Assembly: GCA_013822735.1 (NCBI GenBank)
Contig: PNKZ01000006.1
Coordinates: forward strand, 181,809 to 245,808
Source: Pirellula sp.
Lineage (GTDB): Bacteria > Planctomycetota > Planctomycetia > Pirellulales > PNKZ01
Reading direction: 5' to 3'
Length of the DNA stretch: 64,000 nt
The notes beneath the pieces were generated by a model that saw only the letters and a program-made list of their open reading frames with translations, searched no databases and was not told the origin of the DNA. The position numbers and the translations under genes are program-made. Of this stretch, positions 18,359 through 27,283 are shown in pieces. Position 1 is the first letter of the stretch. Each line of letters opens with the position of its first letter.

Positions 18359-18682
18359 ATGCCGACTCGCCGTGAAAAAATTGAAGCCATGCTTGAGAAG
18401 GATCCGAACGACGCGTTCCTCCGTTACGGGCTTTCTCAGGAACTCGATAAGGAGGGGGAGCACGAACAAAGCCTGGCACTTCTAGCCGAGTTGCGTCGCC
18501 ATCAGCCGCCTTATGTGTCCGCGTTTTTCATGGCGGCCCAGCAACTGGTGCGGCTCAGCCGAATCGACGAAGCCCGAGCGATTTTGCGCGACGGAATCGA
18601 AGAAGCCCGCCGCCAGCGCAACGACCATGCCGCGGGGGAAATGAGCGAGTTGCTGACGCAGTTGGGGAACCTTGGGGAGTGA
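18359..18682 (+). CDS. Small tetratricopeptide-repeat protein
   Basis: The 107-residue protein begins at ATG 18359 with AGGAG (18349-18353) upstream. It consists of helical hairpins with TPR spacing: MLEKDPNDAFLRYGLSQELD, then HEQSLALLAELRRHQPPYVS, then QQLVRLSRIDEARAILRDGI. This is about two and a half repeats without signal peptide, so it is likely a cytosolic protein-protein adaptor. Short stand-alone TPR proteins of this kind occur widely in planctomycetes. It is separated from the upstream gene by a terminator, so it has its own promoter in the short gap. Confidence 0.8.
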   Translation: MPTRREKIEAMLEKDPNDAFLRYGLSQELDKEGEHEQSLALLAELRRHQPPYVSAFFMAAQQLVRLSRIDEARAILRDGIEEARRQRNDHAAGEMSELLTQLGNLGE

Positions 18683-18730
18683 GCGATACGAGCACGGCTC
18701 TGTCGATAACTGTTACCCCTCACCCCCCGG

Positions 18731-18755
18731 CCCCTCTTCCGTAAGAGGCGAGGGG
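18731..18755. terminator. Weak hairpin, possible terminator or interspersed palindrome
   Basis: CCCCTC (18731-18736) can pair with GAGGGG (18750-18755), and CCTCTT (18733-18738) with AAGAGG (18743-18748). The surrounding CCCTCACCCCCCGGCCCCTC is the type of GC-rich palindrome often dispersed in bacterial intergenic regions. There is no T-run. Confidence 0.35.
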
Positions 18756-18896
18756 AGACGAATTGATCGCGGCGCATCGGCCGCTAAATCGTCTTAACGC
18801 TTGCTGGAAACGCGATTTTGATTTGCTCTAATGGCAACAGCATTTCCACCGTTTTTCTCTTACTTCATCTCACGTCGTCTTCTCTGGGGTATCGCC

Positions 18897-19637
18897 ATGC
18901 GAGTGTTTCGGGTCGCCGCGTTCGTGCTCACCGGACTGCTTTTGTTTTGCGTGGAAGCGAGCGCTCAGTTTGCTCCGCAATATGAAACCGTGGCGATCAC
19001 CGAATTCATGACTTCGCCGATCGGCCAACAAGATAGCCGCGAGTGGGTCGAACTCTACAACTTCGGCAAAGAACCGGTGAACATCAAGGGCTTTCGATTC
19101 TCCGATGGCAAGAACGACATTTGCGACCTTCCCGACGCGACGATCAAACCGGGAGACTTCGTAATCGTCGTCGTGGGCCACGATCGCCGTCGTTTTGATT
19201 CCGATCGCAAGACGATCTTCGAAGCGGAATGGCTCGGCGGCAAAGCCGATCCGCGCGTCGTTGCCGTGGATCAAATCCACTTCAACTTGGAACGCGCCGA
19301 TGCGATCATTTTGCAGAATCGCCGGCGTACGCCGATTTGGATGGTCGGCTGGACGGCCGACGATCGGGCCGGCATGTCGACGTACCTGGCCATCGACAAT
19401 TTCAATATCCGTTCGTACGGCGATGCCGACAAACCGGCCGTGAATCGCGCCGGGAACGACGGCACGGTGCTCGGTTACGAAGGTCAGCAGACCAAGAAAG
19501 AAGACGTCGCCTGGACATCCGACGTGTCAAAGCTCGAAGCCGCCGGCGGATTCCTCTTCAAGGCGAAAGCCGACGGCGGTGATAACGCGCACGGCGTCGG
19601 CAGCCCGCTCAAGGGCAACTACAAGCCGATGCCGTAG
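18897..19637 (+). CDS. Exported lamin-tail-domain (LTD) protein
   Basis: ATG 18897 is preferred over 18831 because it starts directly with a signal peptide (MRVFRVAAFVLTGLLLFCVE, cleavage after ASA). The mature protein shows the LTD hallmarks: VAITEFMTSPIGQQDSREWV, then ELYNFGKEPVNIKGFRFSDG, and later KPGDFVIVVVGH. This is the Ig-like fold used by secreted bacterial proteins as a structural or nucleic-acid/cell-surface adaptor. The 246-residue length is one LTD with a C-terminal extension rich in Gly and Lys. The surrounding genes give no functional clue. Confidence 0.85.
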   Translation: MRVFRVAAFVLTGLLLFCVEASAQFAPQYETVAITEFMTSPIGQQDSREWVELYNFGKEPVNIKGFRFSDGKNDICDLPDATIKPGDFVIVVVGHDRRRFDSDRKTIFEAEWLGGKADPRVVAVDQIHFNLERADAIILQNRRRTPIWMVGWTADDRAGMSTYLAIDNFNIRSYGDADKPAVNRAGNDGTVLGYEGQQTKKEDVAWTSDVSKLEAAGGFLFKAKADGGDNAHGVGSPLKGNYKPMP

Positions 19638-19713
19638 GGCAACGCAGGCTCAATCGTCGATGAGCCGCCGCCGCGCGATGTGGCGGCGGCTTGACGATTT
19701 CCGAGGTCGACGC

Positions 19714-21099
19714 TTACGCCGAATCGGCCAATTCGCGCACGATCGGCGGCTGATGGCGGAAGTGTTCCGCTTCTTCACACCACGCCGCGGTGGCGAGTAG
19801 AGGTCCCTCGCTCCAGGGTGCGCCGACGAGTTGGATGGAGATCGGCATATCGTCGTCTCCCAACTCACACGGCAGCGACACGACCGGTAGACCTGAGAAG
19901 CTCCAAGGCGCCTGAAAAGTCGGATCGCCGGTCGTATCCAACGGCGGCGCCGTATTACTCACGGCCGGCATCACGAGCGCATCGAGCTGTTGTTCGAGCA
20001 ACAGATTTTCAATCGCCCGGCGAAATTGCAATTGATGCTCCAGCGCACGGGAGTAGTCGACGGCGGTGGCGGCTAAGCCTTCGTTCAGAAGTTCGCTAAT
20101 CCGCGGCCCGTAGTCGCCGCGCCGAGCCTGAAACGTCTCGCGATGGTAGGCGGCGGCGTCGACCGCCATGATGAGACGATGCGAACGGTGGACATCGACA
20201 AACTCCTTCGGCATGGACACGACCGAAACGCTCGCACCGGCTTTGCGCAATCGATCCATGCCCGCCGTGACGCCGCGGCGAACGTTGTCGTTCGACTTAT
20301 CGAAGAAATAGTCACGCACCACGCCCAGCCGGGGCATGCCGGCCGGGTCGAGCTCGGTTTGAAACGCATCGTCACCGCCGGCAGCTTGCGGTCGGGCTGC
20401 CGAACAGGGATCGAGCGCGTCGAAGCTGACGAGCGCTCGGTAGGTCAGCGCTAAATCGCCGACGGTACGGGCCAGCACTCCGGGATGATCTAGATGATAA
20501 GCCAGCGGGACGACGCCGCGCAGGCTCAAGCGTCCCCAGGTCGGCTTCAGCCCTGCCACGCCGCAATACGAGGCCGGGCGAATGATGGAGCCGCCGGTTT
20601 GCGTGCCGAGCGCGGCGAAGCACATGCCGCATGCCGCCGCAGCGGCCGAGCCGGAACTGCTACCGCCGGGCGTACGTTTCAAATTCCAGGGGTTGCGCGT
20701 CGGCGAAGGATCAAACGAGGCAAACTCCGTCGTCACCGTTTTGCCGAGCAACACGGCCCCCGCTTCGCGCAACTTGCGCACGACGAGGGCATCGCGCGTG
20801 GCGGGAACCTCGGGCCGCACCTTCGCGCCGGCCATCGTGGGCAAGCCTGCCACGTCGATGATGTCTTTCACGCCAAGCGGAATACCGTGCAACGGCCCGC
20901 GATCGAAACCCGATACCAACTCGTCGCGAGCTTGTTCGGCCGCGGCGCGGGCCGCACTACGATCGACGACGACCCACGCACGGACGTCGGTCTCCAAAGC
21001 GTCAATGCGAGCGAGACACTGATCGAGCAGCGCAACGGGAGTCAGTTCGCCGCTGCGCAGCATGGCGCCTGCGGCCGAGATCGAGAGCGGTAGGGTCAT
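19714..21099 (-). CDS. Amidase-signature family hydrolase
   Basis: ATG 21097-21099 is chosen because it starts a normal amidase N-terminus (MTLPLSISAAGAMLRSGELT); upstream codons are unlike the family. The Ser-cisSer-Lys triad is present: Lys78 in PLGVKDIIDVAG, the cis-Ser in RTPGGSSSGSAAA near 149 and nucleophile Ser171 in GTQTGGSIIRPA. The length (461) fits stand-alone amidases. There are no gatB/gatC neighbours and the C-terminus lacks GatA features, so it more likely hydrolyses small amides than acts as tRNA amidotransferase. It is transcribed with the PSP1 gene upstream (111 nt apart). Confidence 0.9.
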   Translation of the reverse strand: MTLPLSISAAGAMLRSGELTPVALLDQCLARIDALETDVRAWVVVDRSAARAAAEQARDELVSGFDRGPLHGIPLGVKDIIDVAGLPTMAGAKVRPEVPATRDALVVRKLREAGAVLLGKTVTTEFASFDPSPTRNPWNLKRTPGGSSSGSAAAAACGMCFAALGTQTGGSIIRPASYCGVAGLKPTWGRLSLRGVVPLAYHLDHPGVLARTVGDLALTYRALVSFDALDPCSAARPQAAGGDDAFQTELDPAGMPRLGVVRDYFFDKSNDNVRRGVTAGMDRLRKAGASVSVVSMPKEFVDVHRSHRLIMAVDAAAYHRETFQARRGDYGPRISELLNEGLAATAVDYSRALEHQLQFRRAIENLLLEQQLDALVMPAVSNTAPPLDTTGDPTFQAPWSFSGLPVVSLPCELGDDDMPISIQLVGAPWSEGPLLATAAWCEEAEHFRHQPPIVRELADSA

Positions 21100-21209
21100 A
21101 GTCGACGAGCAAGGGTTGCGGAACGTTCGACGCAACGCAAAGCGCCGCGTATGTGAACCGCCAGTGTCTCGCATGCCGAGCCGGCGTGCAATGACCGCGC
21201 ATGGGGATG

Positions 21210-21758
21210 TTAGTGCTTGTGCGTTGAGCAGAATTGCGCGACGGCGCAACCTGTCCCGCAGCTACCGCATCCCGCCGCGTCGTCCGTGCCGCAATCGGGC
21301 CCACATCCCGTGGCGACGGCGTCGCTAAAAGCGCGAAATTGCACTTGCGCGTCGTACTGTTCCGCAAGCTCTTGCGTGAGAGCGTCCCAACCCGGCGGTT
21401 CGTCGCCGAGGAAATAGAAAATCAACGACCGCCCGTCGAACAAATGCTCTACGTCGAGCAGCGCCGCATCGAGACCGAGCTCGTCGATCTTGCGAGAACA
21501 GGCTTCGAAGGCGGCCGCACGATTTTTCAAAAGCCGCGTTTGCAGCAGTTCGTCTTGCGCCGTAACGCCGCGCAAAATCTCGCCCCCCATGGGAGCGCCG
21601 GCTTCTTCTTCGACCGCGGCCAATACCTCGCCGAGCTCTAAGCCGCGCACCGTTCGCAGGACGACCTGCGCTCCACGCGGGTAGCGCACGGCGTCGACCG
21701 CGGCAAAGGCCGCTACGAAGCCCGGCGCACCCCAACGAATCAGATGTTTGGCTGCCAC
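21210..21758 (-). CDS. PSP1-domain protein with Cys-rich tail
   Basis: The 182-residue frame starts at GTG 21756-21758. It has the PSP1 C-terminal-domain pattern: an early GAQVVLRTVRGLELGEVL strand-turn-strand, a basic helical KNRAAAFEACSRKIDELGL segment, then LLDVEHLFDGRSLIFYFLGD. The family includes Bacillus YaaT/RicT, which partners RNA-processing and signalling factors. The C-terminal 35 residues carry about eight Cys (GCGPDCG, GCGSCGTGC) plus terminal His, a probable metal-binding tail. The start is a GTG with a weak TGAGGT upstream. It is divergent from bioB across a 200-bp promoter region. Confidence 0.82.
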   Translation of the reverse strand: MAAKHLIRWGAPGFVAAFAAVDAVRYPRGAQVVLRTVRGLELGEVLAAVEEEAGAPMGGEILRGVTAQDELLQTRLLKNRAAAFEACSRKIDELGLDAALLDVEHLFDGRSLIFYFLGDEPPGWDALTQELAEQYDAQVQFRAFSDAVATGCGPDCGTDDAAGCGSCGTGCAVAQFCSTHKH

Positions 21759-21958
21759 GTACGCGAGACCTCACGCAGAAAACGATCGGTGGAAAACGTT
21801 ATTCTCGCAGGCTCCGCCGGGCGTGCCAAGCTCGGGTAACCGCCGCTTCAGGCCAATTATGTCTTGTGAAACGCCTCGCCGTGACGATACTTACGAGATT
21901 ATCGTGCGAGCCGCGGCTCGCGATAGCCGCCCTGGAAATCGAATTGGTAGAGCGCCCC

Positions 21959-23011
21959 ATGATTCTCGGCACCGAATCCTCGAACGCTTCCCGCTGGCAT
22001 GCCTTGGCCGAACGGGTTCTCTCCGGCCACGCTCTCACGCACGACGAAGCGCTCGGCATTTTGAAATCCGGCGATGACGAATTGCCGAACCTGTTGGCGG
22101 CGTCGTACGAGATCCGCCGCCGCTACTTCGGCAACACGGTGCAGTTTTACTTTTTGATGAACGCCAAGAGCGGCCTCTGCCCGGAGGATTGCAGCTATTG
22201 CTCGCAGTCAAAAGTGTCCGATGCCGAAATCCCGCGCTATAACATCCTTAGCCGCGACAAGCTGATGGACGGCGCCCGGGTGGCGGCGGAACGGGGCAGC
22301 AAGACGTATTGCATCGTCATCTCCGCCCGCGGCCCCAACGAATCGGAAATCCGCGCGGTCGAGACGATCGTGCCCGTGATCAAAGAACAATACGGCCTCA
22401 GCATTTGCGCCTGCCTCGGCCTGCTGACGCCGGATCAAGCCCAGCGGCTCAAGGCCTGCGGCGTCGACAAGGTGAATCACAACCTGAACACGAGCGAAGA
22501 GCACTACGGCACGATTTGCTCGACTCATACGTATCAGGATCGGCTCGACACGCTCCGCGCCGTGCGCACGGCGGGCATGGAGCTTTGCTCCGGCGGCATC
22601 ATCGGCATGGGAGAGGCCGACGACGACGTCGTGCGAATGTGCTTCTCGCTCCGTGATCTGCAGGTCGAATCGATCCCGGTGAACTTCCTCAATCCGATCG
22701 ACGGCACGCCGCTGGCCGGCAAGAGCGACCTCACTCCGCGCTACTGCCTCAAGGTGCTTTGCCTATTCCGCTTCGCCAACCCCAAGAGCGAACTGCGCAT
22801 CGCCGGCGGCCGCGAGATGCATCTTCGCTCGCTTCAGCCGCTAGGAATGTATGCGGCCAATTCGCTCTTCATCGGCGACTATCTGACGACGAAGGGGCAA
22901 GCGGCCGAAGCCGACTATCGAATGATCGAAGACCTCGGCTTCACCGTGACCAAAGGTGAAGAAACCGCCATCCGCCTCGGTATTCCCGAAGCGGCCGCAA
23001 CGGCGAATTAG
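21959..23011 (+). CDS. bioB: Biotin synthase
   Basis: BioB is a radical-SAM enzyme that inserts sulfur into dethiobiotin. The frame opens at 21866, but the family-like N-terminus begins at ATG 21959, giving 350 residues. The SAM-cluster motif CPEDCSYC (Cys74, Cys78, Cys81) follows FYFLMNAKSG. The substrate and [2Fe-2S] motifs are visible: CACLGLLT, KVNHNLNTSEEHY, GIIGMGE and the RIAGGREMHLRSLQPLGMYA block. No other bio genes are nearby and no BirA-type operator was recognised. Confidence 0.95.
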   Translation: MILGTESSNASRWHALAERVLSGHALTHDEALGILKSGDDELPNLLAASYEIRRRYFGNTVQFYFLMNAKSGLCPEDCSYCSQSKVSDAEIPRYNILSRDKLMDGARVAAERGSKTYCIVISARGPNESEIRAVETIVPVIKEQYGLSICACLGLLTPDQAQRLKACGVDKVNHNLNTSEEHYGTICSTHTYQDRLDTLRAVRTAGMELCSGGIIGMGEADDDVVRMCFSLRDLQVESIPVNFLNPIDGTPLAGKSDLTPRYCLKVLCLFRFANPKSELRIAGGREMHLRSLQPLGMYAANSLFIGDYLTTKGQAAEADYRMIEDLGFTVTKGEETAIRLGIPEAAATAN

Positions 23012-23155
23012 ATCGCCGTTGGTTGAAAGCATCACGTTGTTGGAAACGCCCGCAGCGGCACCCCAGCGAGCGCCTAGCCGTAAGGCCGACGTGTCCGGCA
23101 AGCAATGATTACGCGTGCGGAACGGCACAGAGGGCGTTCGTTACAGGTTGCCTCG

Positions 23156-23566
23156 CTAGTTGCTGGAAAATTCCGGCAACAGTCGTTGGTGCGGGGCAAT
23201 CGTCGTGACGCGCACGAACAACCGCACCCAAAGTTGCGGGTCCCCCTCGGAAGTATGCTGCAAATCGAGTTGTCGCCCGACGACGAGTCCGCGAAAGCGA
23301 CGCACGCCGACGACGTCGGCCATATGAAAATCGTCGCCTCGCTCGGGCACCAAACGACCGTGCCATTCATCGACGACGTGTTGCTCGAGCGTGTGTCCTT
23401 GCGCGTCAAGAAACTCGATCCAGAGGCCGCAGACCGCGGCTTCGGCAGTTCCGGCTTTCATGGCCGATACCTCCGTAAAGAAAAGATGCGTACCCAATCC
23501 CTGGTAGCGAAAACAAACATAGCCGGCCGCGACGTAGGTTGTAAAGACTTTTTGCCGCACAGCCAT
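23156..23566 (-). CDS. Hypothetical protein
   Basis: The 136-residue minus-strand frame starts at ATG 23564-23566. The product is soluble and mixed alpha/beta with many aromatic residues (AAGYVCFRYQGLGTHLFFTE, CGLWIEFLDAQG, LWVRLFVRVTTIAPHQ). An opposing plus-strand frame of similar length exists at 23105-23581 but reads as arginine/histidine-rich and lacks structure-like periodicity, so the minus frame is preferred. It is divergent from the membrane-protein gene at 23639 with only 72 bp between them. No family is recognised. The ribosome binding site is poor. Confidence 0.55.
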   Translation of the reverse strand: MAVRQKVFTTYVAAGYVCFRYQGLGTHLFFTEVSAMKAGTAEAAVCGLWIEFLDAQGHTLEQHVVDEWHGRLVPERGDDFHMADVVGVRRFRGLVVGRQLDLQHTSEGDPQLWVRLFVRVTTIAPHQRLLPEFSSN

Positions 23567-23638
23567 GCTCCGCTATCATAAGGTGAAGCGCCGGCGTGAG
23601 GCAAAACCCGCAGAAAAACAATCGGAATTGCGCAGAAC

Positions 23639-24265
23639 GTGTCGACTCGAGTTTCCACGACGCAACCGCCGCCGGCGGAGCATGCTCACGAAGGTGATCC
23701 TGCGCCGTTGCAATTTCGTTTGAAGACGCTGCTGATTCTCATGGGGCTGGCAGCGGGATTATTCGCCGCGTTGCAACGTGTCAGCGCGCCGCTGGGAGCG
23801 GTCCTCATCTGGAGCGTGTTGCTCGTCGCGGCCCATGTGACGGCAAGTGCCTTGGGAACGCACTCCACGGCGCGCGCGCCGACATTTGCCCGACGTCGCG
23901 CCGCGAACGCAGAACGTGGACTCGATGCGGCCGACGGCGAAACTCGATTCGAACGACAAGCGCTGGAATCCGATCCGCAGGCCGCAATCGTTCCGACGAC
24001 GCGTCTAGGCGGCAGTGCCGCAAATCGTTCGGCGGTTCAGAACGTCATCGTTTTCGGGGCCGGAGTCGGGAGCGTCGTCGGAACGACGCTCATCTGGCGA
24101 CACAATCACGGCGGACTCGATTGGTCGAGTTTCCTATTGGCCGCCTGTAGCTCAGCGGTGATCGGCGCTTTCCTTACGTTCCTCTCCGCCACATGTTTTC
24201 ACGTCACCAGTCGTGCCTGGCGTGAAGCTTCGCGGCATGCTTCGTCATCGAACGACGAATCTTAA
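23639..24265 (+). CDS. Membrane protein, hypothetical
   Basis: The 208-residue frame starts at GTG 23639. Two hydrophobic hairpins are visible: residues about 28-70 (KTLLILMGLAAGLFAALQRV and LIWSVLLVAAHVTASALG) and about 137-195 (NVIVFGAGVGSVVGTTLIW and FLLAACSSAVIGAFLTFLSA). They are separated by an Arg/Ala-rich cytoplasmic loop. The RLKTLLILM motif just before the first helix is common in small planctomycete inner-membrane proteins of unknown role. No catalytic motif is seen. There is no operon partner. Confidence 0.65.
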   Translation: MSTRVSTTQPPPAEHAHEGDPAPLQFRLKTLLILMGLAAGLFAALQRVSAPLGAVLIWSVLLVAAHVTASALGTHSTARAPTFARRRAANAERGLDAADGETRFERQALESDPQAAIVPTTRLGGSAANRSAVQNVIVFGAGVGSVVGTTLIWRHNHGGLDWSSFLLAACSSAVIGAFLTFLSATCFHVTSRAWREASRHASSSNDES

Positions 24266-24466
24266 CGTCGCTCCTTCGTGGCGTGCTTGCACTCTCCGCC
24301 TGCGGAGCGGTCGACATCGCTGCTGCCGACGCCGGCAACGCTTTGTGGAAAAATCGACGTCGTCGGCAAAGTTTCCTTAACCCGCAAAGTCTGCCACGCC
24401 GATAACTGGCGACGACGGGCGAGGTATTCGCGCGTCATTCGCGATATTTCTCACTAGGAACGTCGT

Positions 24467-27163
24467 ATGCGCAAGGCAGCGTTACTCACGGGCGGATTCA
24501 CTCTGTTGCTTCTCGTACCCGTCGTATGGGGCAAAGAAGAACCGGGCAGCCGCGGCACCTTCGGACAGAAGGTCAACTCGCTGTTTGGGCTCATCGACCG
24601 CGGTGAAAACGCCCCGCCTCCTCCGCCGCCGCCGGATATGCCGTCGTACGGGGTGCGCCGCACGCCGCACCAAACGGTGCCGCACAATTCGACCAATCCC
24701 TCCGCGGGCAAGCAGCCGAATCCCGGTGCGGCAGCCGCAGCGCAATCGAGCGCGCGTCCCGTGCCGCCGACGCCACAGCGTGAAAATGGCTTTGCGACGG
24801 CCGGGGACGAACCGCAACCGACGACCACATCGAGTCTCGGCGGACCGGTTCCGCCGCGCCCCGCCTTGCTCGAACGCTCGCGCACTCCGTCAGGCGCCAA
24901 CACCGCCGCCACAACTACGCCGGCGGCCTCCAATCGCTCGAATGCCTCCGCCACGTTAGCAACTTCCGCCACCGCAACACGACCAACGACGAACGCTCCG
25001 GCCGCCGTCGAACAATCGGCGCCGCGTTCGACCGGCGGCGCCCCGTCGCTCCCGGCCGCCGTCATGACTTCGCGACGTCGTGGCGCTTCCGACACCACTA
25101 ACGCAGGCCCGAGCACCGCCACCTCCACGGCCGCTCCTGAGTCGGAAGTCCCGCTTTCGATTCCGATCGCCACGCCGATCCCGACGCAATCCGGCGCCGC
25201 CGCGCCGCGTACGGAGGCGTTCGTGCCGCAAACGCCGTTCACCGCCGACAGCCGCAATGCGCGTCCGTACGACAATGCACAGCCGCCGGCCGTCGCCGAA
25301 AGAATGCCGGCCGCCTTGCCGCGCACCATCGATGGTCCGCCGACTCTCACACCCCCGCCGGCCGACACCGCCCCGCTGGCGCAAATCCCGGTCGCCGAAC
25401 CGCGATCGCAAATTCAAACGCAACCGTCGAACATGGCCGCTCCCTTGGCACAATCGAGCCGCCAATCCGCCGTGCTCACGGCCTTCAATAGCCCCGAGAT
25501 CACGGTTGAGACCGTCGGCCCGAAGCGCATCTCCATCGGTCGCGAAGCTACGTACCGCGTCCTTGTTCGCAACCGCGGACAATCGCAAGCCGAACAAGTC
25601 GTCGTTACGGTCGGCATTCCGCAGTGGGCCGAGATTGCGCAATTGCACGGCACCACGGGCCACACCACGAGCGCCGATGAACATGCCGCTGGCAAGCCGC
25701 TCGAGTGGACCATCGACTTACTTTCCGGTCGCGCCGAAGAAGAACTGACGCTCGTGCTGATTCCACGTCGCAGCGAAACATTTGATCTCCAAGTACGTTG
25801 GGCCTGCTCGCCGGCAGCCGCCGTCGCAGCCATCGAAGTCGAAGAGCCGCAGCTACGACTCTCCATCGCCGGGCCGACCGAAGTGTCGTACGGCGAACAA
25901 CGTCTGTATAAGCTTACCGTCGCCAACCCCGGCACCGGCACTGCCGAAGACGTCGAACTACAGCTGATGCCCCTTACGCCTGGAGATGGCGACGCGGTTG
26001 CCCACCGCATCGGCAGCCTGAAGGCCGGCGACAGCATTTCCGTCGAAGTCGAACTCACCGCCCGTCAGGCAGGACGCTTGCAAATTCGCACGGAAGCGAC
26101 CGGTGCCGGAAGCCTAAAGACGTCGGCCGTCGCGGACGTGGTCGTGCATCGCGCGGCCTTGGAAGTGTCGGTCGCCGCTCCGAAGATGCTCTTCGCCGGG
26201 GTCCCGGGAACCTACGAAATCCGCGTCCGCAACACGGGCGACGATCAAGCGCGCAACGTGCGTGTGTCGGTCGATCTTCCGCAAGGAGCCAAGCTCATTC
26301 AGGCCGGTCCCACTTCGCGCAACGAAGCCGACGGCGCACTCGCCTGGTCCCTTGAGCGTCTTTCGGCCGGTGCGGAACAGCTCTACACCGTTCGCTGTGC
26401 ACTCGGCCAAGGGGGCACGCAACAACTCACGGCCACGGCCGCCGCCGACGGCGACCTTCGCAAGTCGGCGCACGCCGTAACGACGGTGCAAGCCGTCGCC
26501 GATCTAGTGCTCGACGTCGTCGACACGCCGGGACCGATCGCCGTCGGACAACCGATCACCTACGAAATCCATGTTCGCAACCGAGGTATGAAGAGCGCCG
26601 AAGGAATCGACGTCGTGGCCTTCTTCTCCGAAGGGATCGAGCCGGAAAAGGTGGAAGGCCACGGCCACGAACTGCAACCCGGCATGGTCGTCTTCAAGAC
26701 CCTTCCGTCCGTCGGCGCGTCGCAAGAAAGGTTGTTGAAGATCACGGCCCGGGCCACGACTGCCGGCAACCATCGCCTACGGGTAGAACTGCACAGCGCG
26801 AATCCGCAAACCGATCTTTCGCAAGAAGACTCGACGTTCTTCTATGCGGATGAGGCGCCGACCACGACGTCGTCGAACGTGCCGAACACCTCGGCGGAAT
26901 CCATGAATGTACGTTATGCGTCGTCGGCGGCTCCGGCGCCGTTCACGCCGATGAATGCCGCTCCGATCAACGCCTCGACGGTCGGCAATGAAATCCCGGC
27001 GACTACGCCGGGTGTCGTGCATGCCGCCACCGCGGCCAACATTTCGAGCGACAATCGCTACGCTCCCGTGACGCCTGCCGCGGCGCAAGGAGCCGCCAAC
27101 GCTCCTGCAACGGTCTACCCGGCCACAATTCCGCCACGCGTGTTTTCCAACGGCTTGCGTTAA
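24467..27163 (+). CDS. Exported protein with four CARDB/DUF11-like repeats
   Basis: The 898-residue protein has a signal peptide (MRKAALLTGGFTLLLLVPVV), then a long Pro/Ala/Thr-rich, disordered segment (about residues 40-340). Four tandem immunoglobulin-like repeats follow at about 345-790, each opening with a pattern like TVGPKRISIGREATYRVLVR, SIAGPTEVSYGEQRLYKLTV, VAAPKMLFAGVPGTYEIRVR or VDTPGPIAVGQPITYEIHVR. A second Ala/Pro/Thr tail closes the protein. DUF11/CARDB repeats are found in large cell-surface and adhesive proteins. It is likely part of the planctomycete proteinaceous wall or a secreted matrix. It stands alone, with about 200 bp of empty upstream sequence. Confidence 0.82.
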   Translation: MRKAALLTGGFTLLLLVPVVWGKEEPGSRGTFGQKVNSLFGLIDRGENAPPPPPPPDMPSYGVRRTPHQTVPHNSTNPSAGKQPNPGAAAAAQSSARPVPPTPQRENGFATAGDEPQPTTTSSLGGPVPPRPALLERSRTPSGANTAATTTPAASNRSNASATLATSATATRPTTNAPAAVEQSAPRSTGGAPSLPAAVMTSRRRGASDTTNAGPSTATSTAAPESEVPLSIPIATPIPTQSGAAAPRTEAFVPQTPFTADSRNARPYDNAQPPAVAERMPAALPRTIDGPPTLTPPPADTAPLAQIPVAEPRSQIQTQPSNMAAPLAQSSRQSAVLTAFNSPEITVETVGPKRISIGREATYRVLVRNRGQSQAEQVVVTVGIPQWAEIAQLHGTTGHTTSADEHAAGKPLEWTIDLLSGRAEEELTLVLIPRRSETFDLQVRWACSPAAAVAAIEVEEPQLRLSIAGPTEVSYGEQRLYKLTVANPGTGTAEDVELQLMPLTPGDGDAVAHRIGSLKAGDSISVEVELTARQAGRLQIRTEATGAGSLKTSAVADVVVHRAALEVSVAAPKMLFAGVPGTYEIRVRNTGDDQARNVRVSVDLPQGAKLIQAGPTSRNEADGALAWSLERLSAGAEQLYTVRCALGQGGTQQLTATAAADGDLRKSAHAVTTVQAVADLVLDVVDTPGPIAVGQPITYEIHVRNRGMKSAEGIDVVAFFSEGIEPEKVEGHGHELQPGMVVFKTLPSVGASQERLLKITARATTAGNHRLRVELHSANPQTDLSQEDSTFFYADEAPTTTSSNVPNTSAESMNVRYASSAAPAPFTPMNAAPINASTVGNEIPATTPGVVHAATAANISSDNRYAPVTPAAAQGAANAPATVYPATIPPRVFSNGLR

Positions 27164-27283
27164 GCCGACGGCTCAAGCAAGCTGAAGTGAACGCCGCCGA
27201 GTCCGGTCTGTGACTCGCGGCGTTCTCCGTTCCATGGCAATTCTTCCGTGACCTCCGTCTGACCCGAGCCATACTTTCCCGCC

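Noticed and set aside
23105-23581. Plus-strand 158-codon ORF opposite the hypothetical gene 23156-23566
   Set aside because: The composition is Arg/His-rich and typical of an antisense shadow; the minus-strand product looks more protein-like.
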